Source: Karalla daura (taxonomy: Eukaryota > Chordata > Actinopteri > Chaetodontiformes > Leiognathidae). Taken from it: DNA of 64,000 bases. This document shows positions 13,128-23,955 of this stretch, piece after piece. The notes under the pieces were generated by a model. It was not told the DNA's origin. It was given only the letters and a program-made list of their open reading frames with translations, and did no database searches. The position numbers and the translations under genes are program-made. Numbering within the stretch: position 1 is the stretch's first letter; each line of letters starts with the position of its first letter. Where the stretch lies: contig CM055200.1 of the NCBI GenBank assembly GCA_029224185.1, forward strand, positions 5,606,741 through 5,670,740, read 5' to 3'.

Positions 13128-13688
13128 TTTATTGACATTAAAAACACATAATATGTACTGAGAAATCATGCAATCTACTGTTTTGAGGGACAAATCAGGA
13201 ACAAATGATATTTAAAGACATTCAACAGATCTTTGTCAGTGCTCTACATTCCACACAATTACGTCACCACTGAAAAAGAAACAAAACAGAAAAATCAAAA
13301 TACAAAAAGAAACGTTTAATGACAGAAGTATTCTTAAGTATGAGAACAAATGTAAAGCGCTTGTCATGTTGACGGTCTATATCGGTAAAAGTCAACAGCA
13401 GCTGTTATTTACGGCCTCAATGAAATGAATCTCATAGACATGCAACAACGTTTCACAATAACAAACTGTGTAGTCGCACTACGCACAACAATTACATTCT
13501 CAGAATACCTCAAGGATAAGTTGCGCCTTCAAAGTATGTTCCAATAGATGAGCCATCTCCTGCTGTCATGAGACAAGTTATCTTTTCAAAATGTGATCTA
13601 ACACAAGAGAAATGTTCCATGTAAAAATAACCACTATACCAGACTGGATGTTTACTGTTACATAACTGATGTTCTTTCTTTCCTTCTT
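13128..13688 (-). other. Prokineticin receptor 3' UTR with candidate poly(A) signals
   Basis: Downstream of the receptor stop on the minus strand there is ATTAAA (plus-strand TTTAAT at 13315-13320) and a canonical AATAAA (plus-strand TTTATT at 13128-13133), giving a 3' UTR of about 0.37 or 0.56 kb. The sequence is AT-rich and non-coding. The end is inferred from hexamers only. Confidence 0.45.
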
Positions 13689-16600
13689 TCACCTAAGATG
13701 AATGCATTCGATCTCCTCTGTGATGGGCATGGATGACGTCCTCATGTCCATCTCATCCACGGTCTTACTGGGGGCATAGGTTGACCTCCAGCGCAGCAGG
13801 ACAATCTTCTTCAGGTACTTCACCGTGTTGTTCTTCACACTCACAAAGCAGAATGTGTTGATCATGCTGTTGCTCATGGCAATGCACTCAATGATGTAGA
13901 AGGCCACCAAGGAGTTCTTCTGGCGGGAAATGAGCGTTGGGTGGAAATCGCGCAGGATGGTGAAGCCGTAGTAGGGCGCCCAGCACAGGATGTAGGCTGC
14001 CAAGATGCCCATCAGGACCATCACCGTCTTGCGGCGGCAACGCAACCTCTTCCTGATCTGCTCCGTCTGAAAGCCGGGAACGTTTTTGAACCAGAGCTCA
14101 CGGGAAATACGGGCGTAACACAACGCCATGACAATGACAGGTGCGACAAACTCCAACGCGAAAACAAACAGGAAATAGGATCGGTAGTAGGCCTGCTGGT
14201 CCACGGGCCAAATCTGAGCGCAGAAGACTTTGTGAGTGGTCGGAGTGGTGCCGCCATGAGGGTACATTCTCTCTGAGGCAAAGTATGCAGAGGGGATTGA
14301 TATCAGAATGGGAACAATCCAGACTCCTGTTATCAGGCAGTAGGCAGTTTGGTACTTCATACGAGGCCTCAGAGGATGAACGATGGCCATGTACCTGGAA
14401 ACATACAGGGATAGTATTGTTACATAGACAGGCATGGAATAAATCAATCACAATGCAGAAGAGTTCTGTATGGACTCAGCAAATGACTCTCTCTAACCCA
14501 CATATAAGTTCAATAAAAACGACTCTGTGAGCTGCACTTTTCATATGGGTTATGTGGGTTACATAGGCTGTTTTTCTGAGTTCAAACAGAGTTTCTACCA
14601 CTCAGGGCAGAATTTCTCAATCAGATGTAAAACCACAGAGCAATGAGGGCTCATGATTATGCAAACACAAAAAACCCATGATTGAAATTTTTTTCTGTGC
14701 ACTTTAGCTGTTTCTTCTCAGACATTCACAATCCAGTGTACTTTCAGATTCAGACAACATTACATTCAGACAACATTCAGACACGGCATTCTCTTAATCT
14801 GATTACCAATGATACCCGGTGCAGCGATGTTGGATAATTGCAAAGTGAATGTTAAAGAAAATTAGAATATAGTTTGTTCAGTTGTTGGTAAACTTGTTGA
14901 CAAGCAGCGCAGCTCATCTCAGTCTTGTTTTAATTGATGTGTATATACACAGGCACGGCTCATAACCAGTTACACATTAGATGTAAATGTGCAGCCATGG
15001 GTCAGAAACAGAGGAGCACCCACAAAGAAATAAATAACCTCCTTGAATCTAAATCACCATCTCCATAACATCTCCATAACAAGCAGCACTCAGTAAACAA
15101 AAAAATGCTTGAAACCTCTCAGTTATTGTGTTTAATATATGTTAACCCTATATCCCTCTGGTCCTTAGAGTGTCATTGTTTTGTAAAATACTAGATGTTC
15201 CATACCGTTGTCAGCAGCATTGCTTACGTGACAGCTGCTATACAAATGTAGATTCATTACTCTTTTTTTAAAATTAGGACGCAAGTAAGCTGACACAATG
15301 ACACGAGAACTTCTCAATGTGACTCATTCCAAGACATTATAAATCTAGGGAGAACGCTTTGAAAATGAGGCTGCTTTGTGCATTCAAGTGCATACATGTG
15401 TACAGATTACCAAATTAGAGAGCAAAAACACTGTGCTCATGTGGGTAATTTCTGGAAAAACAGAAATGAGAAAAAGAGGCAGATAAATAAGAAACCCAAT
15501 TCCGTGGAACCCGCTCATTTACAACAGAAGTAATTGGAAGAGCATTCAGCATATCTGTGAAGCTTTTATGTCATGGTTCCCAGATTCAACTTTTAGCACA
15601 TAAAACCTGATCAGAAGCCCAAATTAACAGTTTTTAAATTATACATAAGTGCAATATATCAAATGAATGCCAAGTTAACAGCTAGCTCACTAACTGTAGC
15701 AATCATAATGTTTACAACGCTAATGATCTGTGCCTTTCCTGGAACAATGTTGGTCTTTAGTGAGCTTTATCAACCTCCGTTACTCTCAGCAGCATTTTCA
15801 ACTTAGGCTGTTGTCTGTTGGTGAAAGCGCAGGTCACATGACAGCCAGAGTGGAGAATATCAGGAGCCTGAAAAGGGGGCAGCACATAAAATCCAGCCAT
15901 CAATAAGTCAATCAGTGGTTACAACGATTTTGTTCTGTGGCACAGCCACATGTCCTCTGTCCTCCTCCGTAATTAAATACGCATTACCAATGATTAAAAA
16001 AACAAGACGAGAAAATGTTTCCCCTAAATGTTCTCGTCTTTCCTTAGCTGGCACTAAATACACGTTTATCAGATGCACTCAGCATGAACCTTTCCTCATA
16101 AGTGATGCATCAGGGGCATCGTCCTCTTGCAATCACTTCTACCTTTTTCATTTAACCTTGAGCCTTGATTAAACTTAAATAAACTTAAAAGGCACTGCTG
16201 CTAAGTGTTTATTCTTCCAGTGAAGGTGCCTGAAATATGGGATCATATCTTTTTTTTCTTTTTTTCATTATCTTTTTTTTTTCTTTTCTGCAGAAAAAAT
16301 ATCCCACAGTTTCAGTGTCAGCCACAATCCAGTCATATCCCATGCTGCTGATTCTGATGGTTATGTTAACTACGTTGCCTCATGTTTGACTATTTCTGAT
16401 TGGATCAGAGGGGGGTTCCAAGTTAGTGCAAATATTTTGCTGCAACCAACATTTGGACTGCAAATGCAGTGAAATTATTTATTTTCAATCACCTTCTGAA
16501 AAATGCTCCCTTCAAAACTGTGGTTTCTGGGCACAGTGTAAAGATTAGAGGACTGGGCGTGTAACTTAGGGCAGGGTGTGTCAGGTTTGATTGGTCTGAG

Positions 16601-18350
16601 CTTGCCACCTAACCCCGATTCCTCCCTGCAGTGCCCTAATAGTGCCTGCTGTGGCAATTAGACTCAAAAGTCTGTGTCTGCAGGCAGACACGTACGTATT
16701 GGAAGCGATGACGTCCTCGTCACAGCTCAGCATGTCGTGCTGTACACACCCGCAGCAACAACAGCTTCATGGTCTGATAAGTTTGTTCTTAAGCTTTTAT
16801 GTGCTCAGAGGGGCTACGTAGCACTGTCACCTTGCATCAAGAAGGTCCCCAGTTTCAATCAGGATTTGTGTGATCTTCTGATCAGAAATATGCATGTTTA
16901 GGGCAACAGGAAGCTCTAAACATACTCCCTGCTTTCACCCTATGTTGAGTTAAAGAGTGGGTAAGGTAATGGATGGATGGAATGATGTGTTGTGTGGAGA
17001 AATAGTGACTGTGATATGAAATCATGAAATACCCATGCATGTGTGGCCAAGGCCTCAATAGATAATATAGGCTTCACAGATGGATGAAGATAAACAGATG
17101 GACTCATCCTCAAACGATATCCACCTGTTGCGTGGTGAACACAGAAGAAAGAAAACTGTTTCCTATGAAGCCTCTTACACTAATTGACCATTACAAATGG
17201 ATCAAAGTGCGTTTTCATAGCAAGGGTGCGCACAAACACAAATCTTTTATTCTAGTTTGATAAGTTATACATCAAGACAAAATTCAATGCCTAGATCGAA
17301 ATGCTGTAAGAAAAAAAAAAGGATCTCAGCATGGATGAAAGTAAACATATCCAGATGAGTGTGTACAGAATAAAGTAGCTTGTTACCAGCAGGGAGTACA
17401 ACCACTATGATTAAACTTTCAGAAGAATATATTTTTCAGCAGTGGGGTAGTCACACAGCTAAAATTATTAGCGGGTGATAGTTGCCTTCCCTCGAAGAAA
17501 TATTTACTTTACAAAGGAGCCAATTTTGTTCCAAGAAAGGCATGCTGCTTGTTTTCTTCAGAAAAACTGCTCTATCAATATTCTTGGAGGAATATCCTGA
17601 AAACTAAGCCTCAATGGTGCCTTTCACTTGGCATTATCTCTTATGTCCAGATAGGGCATGACTGGAACATTACATCAACAAAGTCACACATAGACCTCAT
17701 GTCTAGATATGGATCTCCTGAGGAGAGAGAATAGTGACAGACAGAGGCAGGGCAACTTTGATTGATTTGGAGCTGTGTAGACACAGCTCGATGGCTGCGA
17801 GACGCTGTGTTTTATTGAACAGAACACTCCCAGGGACACATTCATGCGCCCCACAGCACTACGCAGCAGAATAACAGACTCACCTGTCGACTGCAATGGC
17901 GAGCAAGGCGTTGGTGGACACGTAGAGCGACACAGTCCGGAGGTAGTTGACGGAGGCACAGAGCACCAGTCCGTGGTCCCAGGAAAGCTGTTTCACCACA
18001 TAGTAGTCCACCAGGAAAGGACAGCACACCACCGCCACAATGAAGTCCGAGATGGCCAGGTTGGCGATGAGCATGTTAGTCAGATTGCGGAGCTTTTTGT
18101 AGCGTGTCAGCGTGGCGATGAATATAAAATTTCCCAAGCCACAGACCAGCATGATGCAGACCAGCACCACGCCGATGACAATGGTGGCCACAAAGAAAGC
18201 CTGGCCCTGGGTGGTGTCTGGGATCTCGTCAGGAGGGACGCCATAGTCCAGATCATAGTTGTCCATGTAGTGATCCAGATTCCCTGTGGGGAGGCTCTCC
18301 TGCATCTCTGTAAAATCTGCTGCCAGCTGGCTGACGTTGGAGTCCCCCAT
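13689..18350 (-). CDS. prokr1: Prokineticin receptor (PROKR1/PROKR2 type), class A GPCR
   Basis: There are two coding exons: 18350-17884 (ATG at 18350-18348) and 14394-13689 (TGA). They join in phase at GAC AG|G TAC, so the intron splits the Arg codon of DRY, as in human PROKR genes. The product is 390 aa. It has an acidic N-tail with N5 glycosylation (NVS), TM1 about 53-80, TM2 about 88-113, Cys131 and Cys214 for the extracellular disulfide, D155-R156-Y157, the IL3 motif [18 protein letters not shown] in TM6, and NSMINT replacing NPxxY in TM7. The tail ends EEIECIHLR against EEVDCIRLK in human. This Gq-coupled receptor for PROK1/PROK2 acts at the plasma membrane in GnRH-neuron migration, circadian output and gut motility. 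The sequence shares features with both human paralogues. Plek adjacency suggests PROKR1 and bfsp1/pcsk2 adjacency suggests PROKR2, so the family is certain but the paralogue number is not. Confidence 0.95.
14395..17883 (-). other. Prokineticin receptor intron within the DRY codon
   Basis: A 3.5-kb phase-2 intron, with donor GTGAGT (plus strand 17878-17883) and acceptor TTCCAG at 14395. It contains a shortened plus-orientation SINE (16803-16987) and a pyrimidine-rich stretch around 16248-16285. Nothing else is recognised. Confidence 0.85.
16803..16987 (+). mobile_element. SINE relic, plus orientation, internally deleted
   Basis: The head GTAGCACTGTCACCTTGCATCAAGAAGGTCCC with a B-box-like CAGTTTCAATC matches the tRNA-like head of the SINE family. 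After ATGCATGTTTAG it jumps directly to the tail (CCTGCTTTCACCCTATGTTGAG ... ATGGATGGATGG). The body is missing. It lies inside the prokr intron. Confidence 0.6.
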
Positions 18351-18536
18351 GTCTCAGCTCGCACTTCTATTTTGCTTTAGAAAGACTTGCACTTGACAAT
18401 CCGATCCAACAGATTAGGAGGACAGTGACAATGCTTTATGGTGCCTGGCGCCAGTGATTCCATGAAGCCAACTCAATTACAGAGTGAGAAGTTGGAACAG
18501 GAGGAATCATCTCTGGACACAGCAGCACATTTTCAC
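18351..18536 (-). other. Probable 5' UTR part of the prokr coding exon
   Basis: Upstream of the ATG on the minus strand, CTTTCTGTTCCAG is a strong acceptor ending at plus-strand 18537. It would make 18536-18351 the leader part of the exon carrying the start codon. This is inferred from motif quality and from the non-coding first exons common in prokr genes. Confidence 0.4.
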
Positions 18537-19377
18537 CTGGAACAGAAAGTTCCCGTTGCAGCATTATTCATACAGGGTCAGGATTAGTGCCAACCAGATG
18601 CAATCAAAACAAATTACCTGACATCAGAGCTTCAAGCATAATCACTCTGGCACGTGTGACATTTCTACGATCTTTTCTGATGTAAAACATTTGACGGTGA
18701 GGTCATTATATCTAGTACGAGCCGTTATGTAATTTATTAGGACCTTGTCGCTTCACAGCAAAGCAACAGCACACACTCAACCCAGCAAGATGACAGTGTA
18801 TTTCCTGAAAAAAAGGTCACTCTGCATGACTTAGACAAAATGTTCACGACACAAAATTGCAATTGGAAACAAAATGACATGTTATCAGACCTTTGTGGAA
18901 TCACTGCTACACAACACAATCACAATACACAACACAATCTGCTGCAGTGCTCTTAGGTTTAAGGGAGACAGAAAAATGTGTGAGGCTGTGGCTTGGTTTT
19001 ACAATCATGATTTGGTAAGTGAAGGTGCATTAAGCTGCCAATAATGCTTCATTTTAATGCAATTCAATTTAACAGATTTATACTGTAAATGAAAATAAGC
19101 AGGCATTTTGCAAAGGGCTCTGAGGAAGTCTATAAAAACTAACTTGGCTTTAGGGGGTCTTAGTTGGAGTACGAAGCTCTTATAGATAATCACAGCCTAG
19201 AGGCGGATCACACACTGTGAATATAAAGCAGGAGTATAAAACGCACAGGTAGCCTTTCAGCCAGGTGACAGAAATAAAGCCTCTCTCTCCACTTAGCATA
19301 AGAAATGTTTACATCTGATGAGTCCCAGTGGCACAAAGCCGGTGGATGAAAATCTCTATTACTTGAAGAGAGCTTAC
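18537..19377 (-). other. Probable 5'-UTR intron of prokr
   Basis: It is flanked by the donor CAG|GTAAGC (plus-strand 19371-19377, read in reverse) and the acceptor at 18537. The interval is AT-rich with no coding similarity, SINE or other recognised repeat. Confidence 0.35.
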
Positions 19378-19730
19378 CTGCAAACGTTGCAGGAGGTTCC
19401 CGGACTTTCTGCAGCAAAAGAATGGGGGGGAAAAGAAGAATTTCTGCTGTCGCGAGGGAGCGCTGATTGGATGCGCCAGGCTGGTCCTCCGGAGCGCTCC
19501 TCGGGAGGAGGAAAAGTTGCGTCTGGACTGGTGCGCTTCTGCCTCCAGTGACAAATCCACCACGATGACGCGGAGCGTCTTCCAGGATGCGCAAGAGGAG
19601 CGTGTGCGCTGCGACGTAACACTCACTGCATTGGTAATCCCGGCCAAAGCAGGTGTCTTTCAAATCAAATGGGTGCGTGAAATGCAAAGATGTGTCCAAA
19701 GGAGCATGACACTCACATAACACTCAAAGG
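19378..19730 (-). promoter_or_regulatory. Candidate non-coding first exon / CpG-rich promoter of prokr
   Basis: This stretch stands out from the AT-rich surroundings by frequent CG dinucleotides (clearest at 19445-19625: GCGAGGGAGCGC, CCGGAGCGC, GACGCGGAGCGTC, GCGCTGCGACG). On the minus strand it ends in a textbook donor, TTTGCAG|GTAAGCTCTC. Its position 1 kb upstream of the ATG and its orientation fit a leader exon plus promoter. No TATA box was recognised. Confidence 0.4.
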
Positions 19731-20077
19731 CAGCCTCTCTGTTCATTCGCCTCTCCAAGCCTCTTGCTTGCTCTCTGAAGCTCTCTGCTATCACAGATCA
19801 GAGGAGACAGATTCTCATTCTGTGGGTGGTGTTGTCTGATCTTGACCCATCACGAGGGAAGCACCATGCTGGTCCTCTGCTCTGTGATAACATCGAGATG
19901 ACGTATTTAGGAGTCAAAAATTTAGCTGCACTTAATCATAAAGCCTGCTAAATGTAAAAGGTAAGCCTGCAAACTGCAGTGTTTGTTTAGTCTTTGAGTA
20001 AGGCAGTTTAAAAAACAACACACACACCACTGGCATATATTTTCTTTTAAACTGATGTGTGTCTCAAATCTTAAATC

Positions 20078-20340
20078 GGGCAACACAGTGGCTCAGTGGT
20101 TAGTGCGGTAGCTGGTTAGAATCCTGGTCAGCCTATTCTGTGTGACGTTCCTATGTTCATTCCAGATATTCCAGTTTCCTCCCATCGACCCATGTTTTGG
20201 TCGATTGAACTCCAAAATTGCCCCTACTTGTGAGACTGAATGGTGGATGTGTATTTTCCGCACTCATCCCATGCACACTGGAGGTAGGCTCCAGCAGCCC
20301 TGCAACACTGTTGTAACAAATGGTTGGAATGAAAGCTTTT
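20078..20340 (+). mobile_element. tRNA-derived SINE copy with recognisable pol III boxes
   Basis: The head reads GGGCAACACAGTGGCTCAGTGG. TGGCTCAGTGG (20089-20099) fits the tRNA A box and GGTTAGAATCC (20114-20124) fits the B box with one mismatch. The body follows with CAGTTTCCTCCCATCGACCC and TAGGCTCCAGCAGCCCTGCA. This is the best-preserved head in the window and defines the family; I cannot give the family a database name with certainty. Confidence 0.8.
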
Positions 20341-20831
20341 GTGATAATTCTGATATTTGACTCTTTCCTGGTAAATGCTCACCGCTGGTGTTTTTGTCAT
20401 GGTCAGGTGTGATTCTATACATCTAGCAGCAGCCTTTTACTGATAACTGCTGTCTGATGAGGCTTTGTGCACATTGTGGGGATAAAAGCCATTGTGTCTA
20501 ATAGCACTCATCTTCATAGCTCCTAGCCTTTTCCACAAAATTGAATCTTTTCTCAAGATACCCAATAAAAAATGTCATTATGGGACGGTGAACAGCCCCT
20601 GGAGGTGAACAAATCTCACAACATTTCCCGATTTGCGTCCATTCCAGTAGTTCTTTCTGGCTATCTCCCTGCCTTCTTGTCAGTTCCGCATCAGCACCCC
20701 AACAATGGCGTGCAAAGTGAATCATTTTTGTCCAAGAGATAATGATTTAGGAGAATTGCACCAACAGGAAAGGATTTTTTTTCAGAATTCCTTTCAATAA
20801 CAAACCAGATAAACTTATACAGTATTCTCAG

Positions 20832-21150
20832 CGAGGTGACACATTACCACAGCAAAAAGGTGCCCAGTTGGAATCCTGGTCAGACTGATACCCTTTCGGT
20901 GTGGATGTTTTCCCCATGTCTACATAACTTTTCTCCAGGTTCCTCAGTTTTCTCCCACTGTCCAAAAACACGCCGGTTTAGGTTGACTGGAAATTCTAAA
21001 TCGCCGCTCAGTGTGAGCATTTAAGTGCATGCTGTGTGTGTCCTGTGATGGACTGGTGACCTGACGAGGGAGTATTCTTTGTCTTCGTGCTACGTCAGCT
21101 GGAGTTTCAACATATCCATGCAATACTGATGGGTATAAAGCAGGTTAAAT
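20832..21150 (+). mobile_element. SINE relic, plus orientation, near full length
   Basis: Recognisable parts run in the same order as the copy at 20078: GAGGTGACACATTACCACAGC, a B-box-like TGGAATCCTGG, TTTTCTCCCACTGTCCAAAAA, GGTTGACTGGAAATTCTAAA, TGTGATGGACTGGTGACCTG and a CGTCAGCTGGAGT tail. It is diverged by many substitutions. Confidence 0.75.
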
Positions 21151-21274
21151 GACAAGATCAAATACTTCACTACTTCAATCATCTTTTATATTATATTATC
21201 TTTACTTTTACTTTAATGAATGAAAATAATAATAATAACAATAATGAATCATTTTATCTTATATTTTTATTTAT

Positions 21275-21450
21275 TCATTCATCTTCTTATCCTTGTCATA
21301 CCCACTGGTGTTGCGGCTGTCTGGTCACACAGAGCAAGAGGCAGGTGAATACACTGGACAGGTCTGCAGACCGTTGCAGGGCACACATACCATTTACTCC
21401 CAGTTGACTTTCATGCATGTTTTTGGACTGTGGGCCTTTTCTTTTTCTGA
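21275..21450 (-). mobile_element. SINE relic, minus orientation (3' half)
   Basis: ATTCATCTTCTTATCC, ACTGGACAGGTCTGCAGACC, GGGCACACATACCATTTACTC and CATGCATGTTTTTGGACTGTGG are the reverse complement of the SINE body and tail. It lies head-to-tail next to two plus-orientation copies. Confidence 0.7.
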
Positions 21451-21924
21451 GGGAAGCTCCACTACCAGCTGCACCACCTGCCCTGCCCATCAAAATAGCT
21501 TAACATATTCTATTTCACTGTCTATTTTAAAAATATCAAAAAGTGTTTCATTATCATCATTATCGTATGTTGCAGGCATGAAAAATGTAGGCAGGGTGTT
21601 TAGTGGTTTTTACTGGGAATATAGAACTATGTTGCCCTCAGATTTCTAAACAAAACAAAACAAACATGTTTGATTTTACTATTCACTGAATTGGCTTCAG
21701 GGAAAATCACCATTGATGTTCAGGGCTATATTTGCACACAGAAAGTACATAACAAGTTTATTCCGCTGAAGAAAATATTTGGTTTATTTCTTCAGTTGGT
21801 TGAAACTCAAACGCTATTGCCTTGAATAGCAAATGTACATTGTCGTGTCTCCCGATGATAAAGGGCCAGTAGATGCCCTTTTTAACTGCATTTTAGATGT
21901 CACATCATAGGTGGCTGCAAATTT

Positions 21925-22770
21925 CCCGCAGCTCAGCCAGGACAAAACAAAGGTTTAGTCACTAGTCCTGAAGGCCAGTGAGAGAAACCTTTATTCAAAA
22001 CTTCAGGATTTCATACCATCAACATATGTGAAAAATCTGAGCATGATTTTTGACTCTGAGCTTTTATTACACATATAAAAAAACATAACAAAGATTAGAT
22101 GAGGTTAAAAGGCATTTACCACCTTGAAAACATGACTAGAGTCTGTCTGTTTCGCTCTTAGGCCAGCACGGAGCTGCTGATACATACTTTTATCCAGCGC
22201 CCTAGGGGGCTAGTGGGGCCCTAGGCCAAAAAGACAAACGGGGCCCTGAGCCAAAAACAGTGACTTGGTCACGAGTGGCAGGGCATTATTGTAATGTCCT
22301 GCTCTCTGGTCTTACCAAAATAAACATTTCTAATCTTCAGTGATTACAGAATTCAACCACATGAGTGCTGACGAGGTCCAGAGGGCGGGAGCACATCACA
22401 CCGGTTTTAAAATCATAAATTATACGCTTTAGGATCATTTTTAAGTGTCTTTTACTGGTGTTAATGGTCCTGACCCTTCTTATTTATCTGATTCCCTTTT
22501 GCCATATCAACCCTGATGGCTGCTCAAGGTCCTCTAGCACTGGCCTTTCAGCAGTATTAAAAATCAAAAACCTATGCAGAGGTTAATTATGGCCCCTGAT
22601 TGTGGAACAACCTGCTGGAGAACCTCAGGACTACAGAGACTGTTGATGAAGGCTCAAAAATCACTTTTTCCATCAGGCTTTTAATTGATTTCTTCTGTCC
22701 CTTTAAAACAGTCTTCTGATCATATTTAATCCTTATTGTATTGTAGTCGTAATCTCAATCACATGTTTAA
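21925..22770 (+). mobile_element. Decayed non-LTR retrotransposon (LINE) reverse-transcriptase fragment, L2/CR1-like
   Basis: Shifting between frames, the plus strand gives typical RT-tail motifs in the right order: NFPQLSQDKTKV (about 21930), VKNLSMIFDSELLLHI (about 22027), SRVAGHYCNVLLSGLTKINISNLQ-like (about 22272; compare SRLDYCNALLSGL), a GAHHTGF region, a SLRSSSTGL-like region (about 22520), and a final LKTHLF-type segment (about 22660-22690). Frameshifts and stops show it is dead. A 65-75-bp foreign insert with a repeated GGGGCCCTRRGCC motif splits it near 22190-22262. The exact family is not determined. Confidence 0.7.
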
Positions 22771-23399
22771 AGGAGACATGCTCATTTCTCCTTTGACATG
22801 GTTCCTTGATGTTTAATGTCTAATGTAAGTATCATGCTTTGGTCAGAAGAACCATGGCTGACTCTTCTACACACCAGTTTGACAGCCAAGATCTGAACAC
22901 TCGGTTTTAGTGCTTTTTCCTGTAAATGCTAATGAGCTATGCATGCCATGAGGATAGCGTCGGATGAGCATGGCAATGGCTCAGTGTGGGAAAGAAATGG
23001 CTGCTGGACAACAAACTGCAGTGCAAATGTTTGATCTGGAGTACCAGAAGCACATTATGATCCCAGCATCCAACCACAGAGCAACAGTGCTTTGCTTTTG
23101 TAGCGGGCATTGCAGGGGTGAGACTGACGCATACAAGTGAGGATGAAATAATTACTTTGGCAGCTGATGTATAGTGAGCGAAGGTGGGACTATGCAAATC
23201 AAATGTTACATTACAGTGTTGCAATGCTATGATTACAAGAAGGCTGAAGTCTTAAGGATTCATTTAGAGACACATTGTCCAATTACAGTAGTTTAATAAA
23301 CACTGACTGAGTGGTCAAAACTTAACCTTAAGTGGTCAGAAGGCACTCACGTAAATATACCAACTAAAGTGATGAAAAAGTGAGGTTGGCATAAGATGT

Positions 23400-23955
23400 C
23401 CCCTTTATTGCTGATTTTTTATGGTACCCTCACCTGTTTTATAGCTTAATTTTATATCTTAATTATAATATTATATGTTAATTTCACACCTTTTATCTTA
23501 TTTTGCTGTTTTAATCCACCAGTTTTTAGCTCCATTGTGTCCTCATGGGGGCTCACCACTCTGGGTGTTGCTTTTGGTCTGCTGATTGGCATGCTGCCCT
23601 GTGGATGGCTGTGGTAGCCAGAGGGCTCTGCACCTTGGTGTGGAGCCTCCAGTCTGCCCGGGTCGGGATTGTCTTGGTGGTAGCGCTCCCTGTAGTCATG
23701 AGCCCTGAGCCCTCTCAGTGTGAATGGCCCCCTAAAGGTGTTTTTTTTCTTGCCTCCGGTCTAAGTGTCCGTTCATGTCTCCCTAATGAAAGCTAGTGTG
23801 GGTGTATGTGGGTGTGTGTCCACGTGTCTATGCATATTTGTTGGGGTGGGAGAGCTAGGTTTTCATCTTTGTTATTTTTAGCCTCTGTGAGACACGTTGT
23901 ATTTCTTTGATGTATGAAAACTGTCATAAAAAACAATTCTTATTTGATTTTATTA
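23400..23955 (+). mobile_element. LINE 3'-UTR-like stretch
   Basis: The end (about 23880-23955) has GTGAGACACGTTGTATTTC followed by TGTATGAAAACTGTCATAAA and an AT-rich tail. This resembles the GTGAAGCACTTTGT...TGAAAGGTGCTATAAATAAA termini of many fish LINEs. Upstream lies a GC-richer stretch (23540-23800) of unknown origin. It may be the 3' end of the LINE at 21925, separated by later insertions, or an independent copy. Confidence 0.4.

Noticed and set aside
13941..14530. Antisense open frames over the prokr second exon
   Set aside because: Shadows of the conserved receptor coding sequence on the other strand.
17844..18380. 178-codon plus-strand open frame
   Set aside because: Antisense shadow of prokr coding exon 1; the minus frame has clear GPCR motifs.
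19208..19723. 171-codon minus-strand open frame upstream of prokr
   Set aside because: Low similarity to anything known. It lies in the CpG-rich stretch, better explained as leader exon/promoter.
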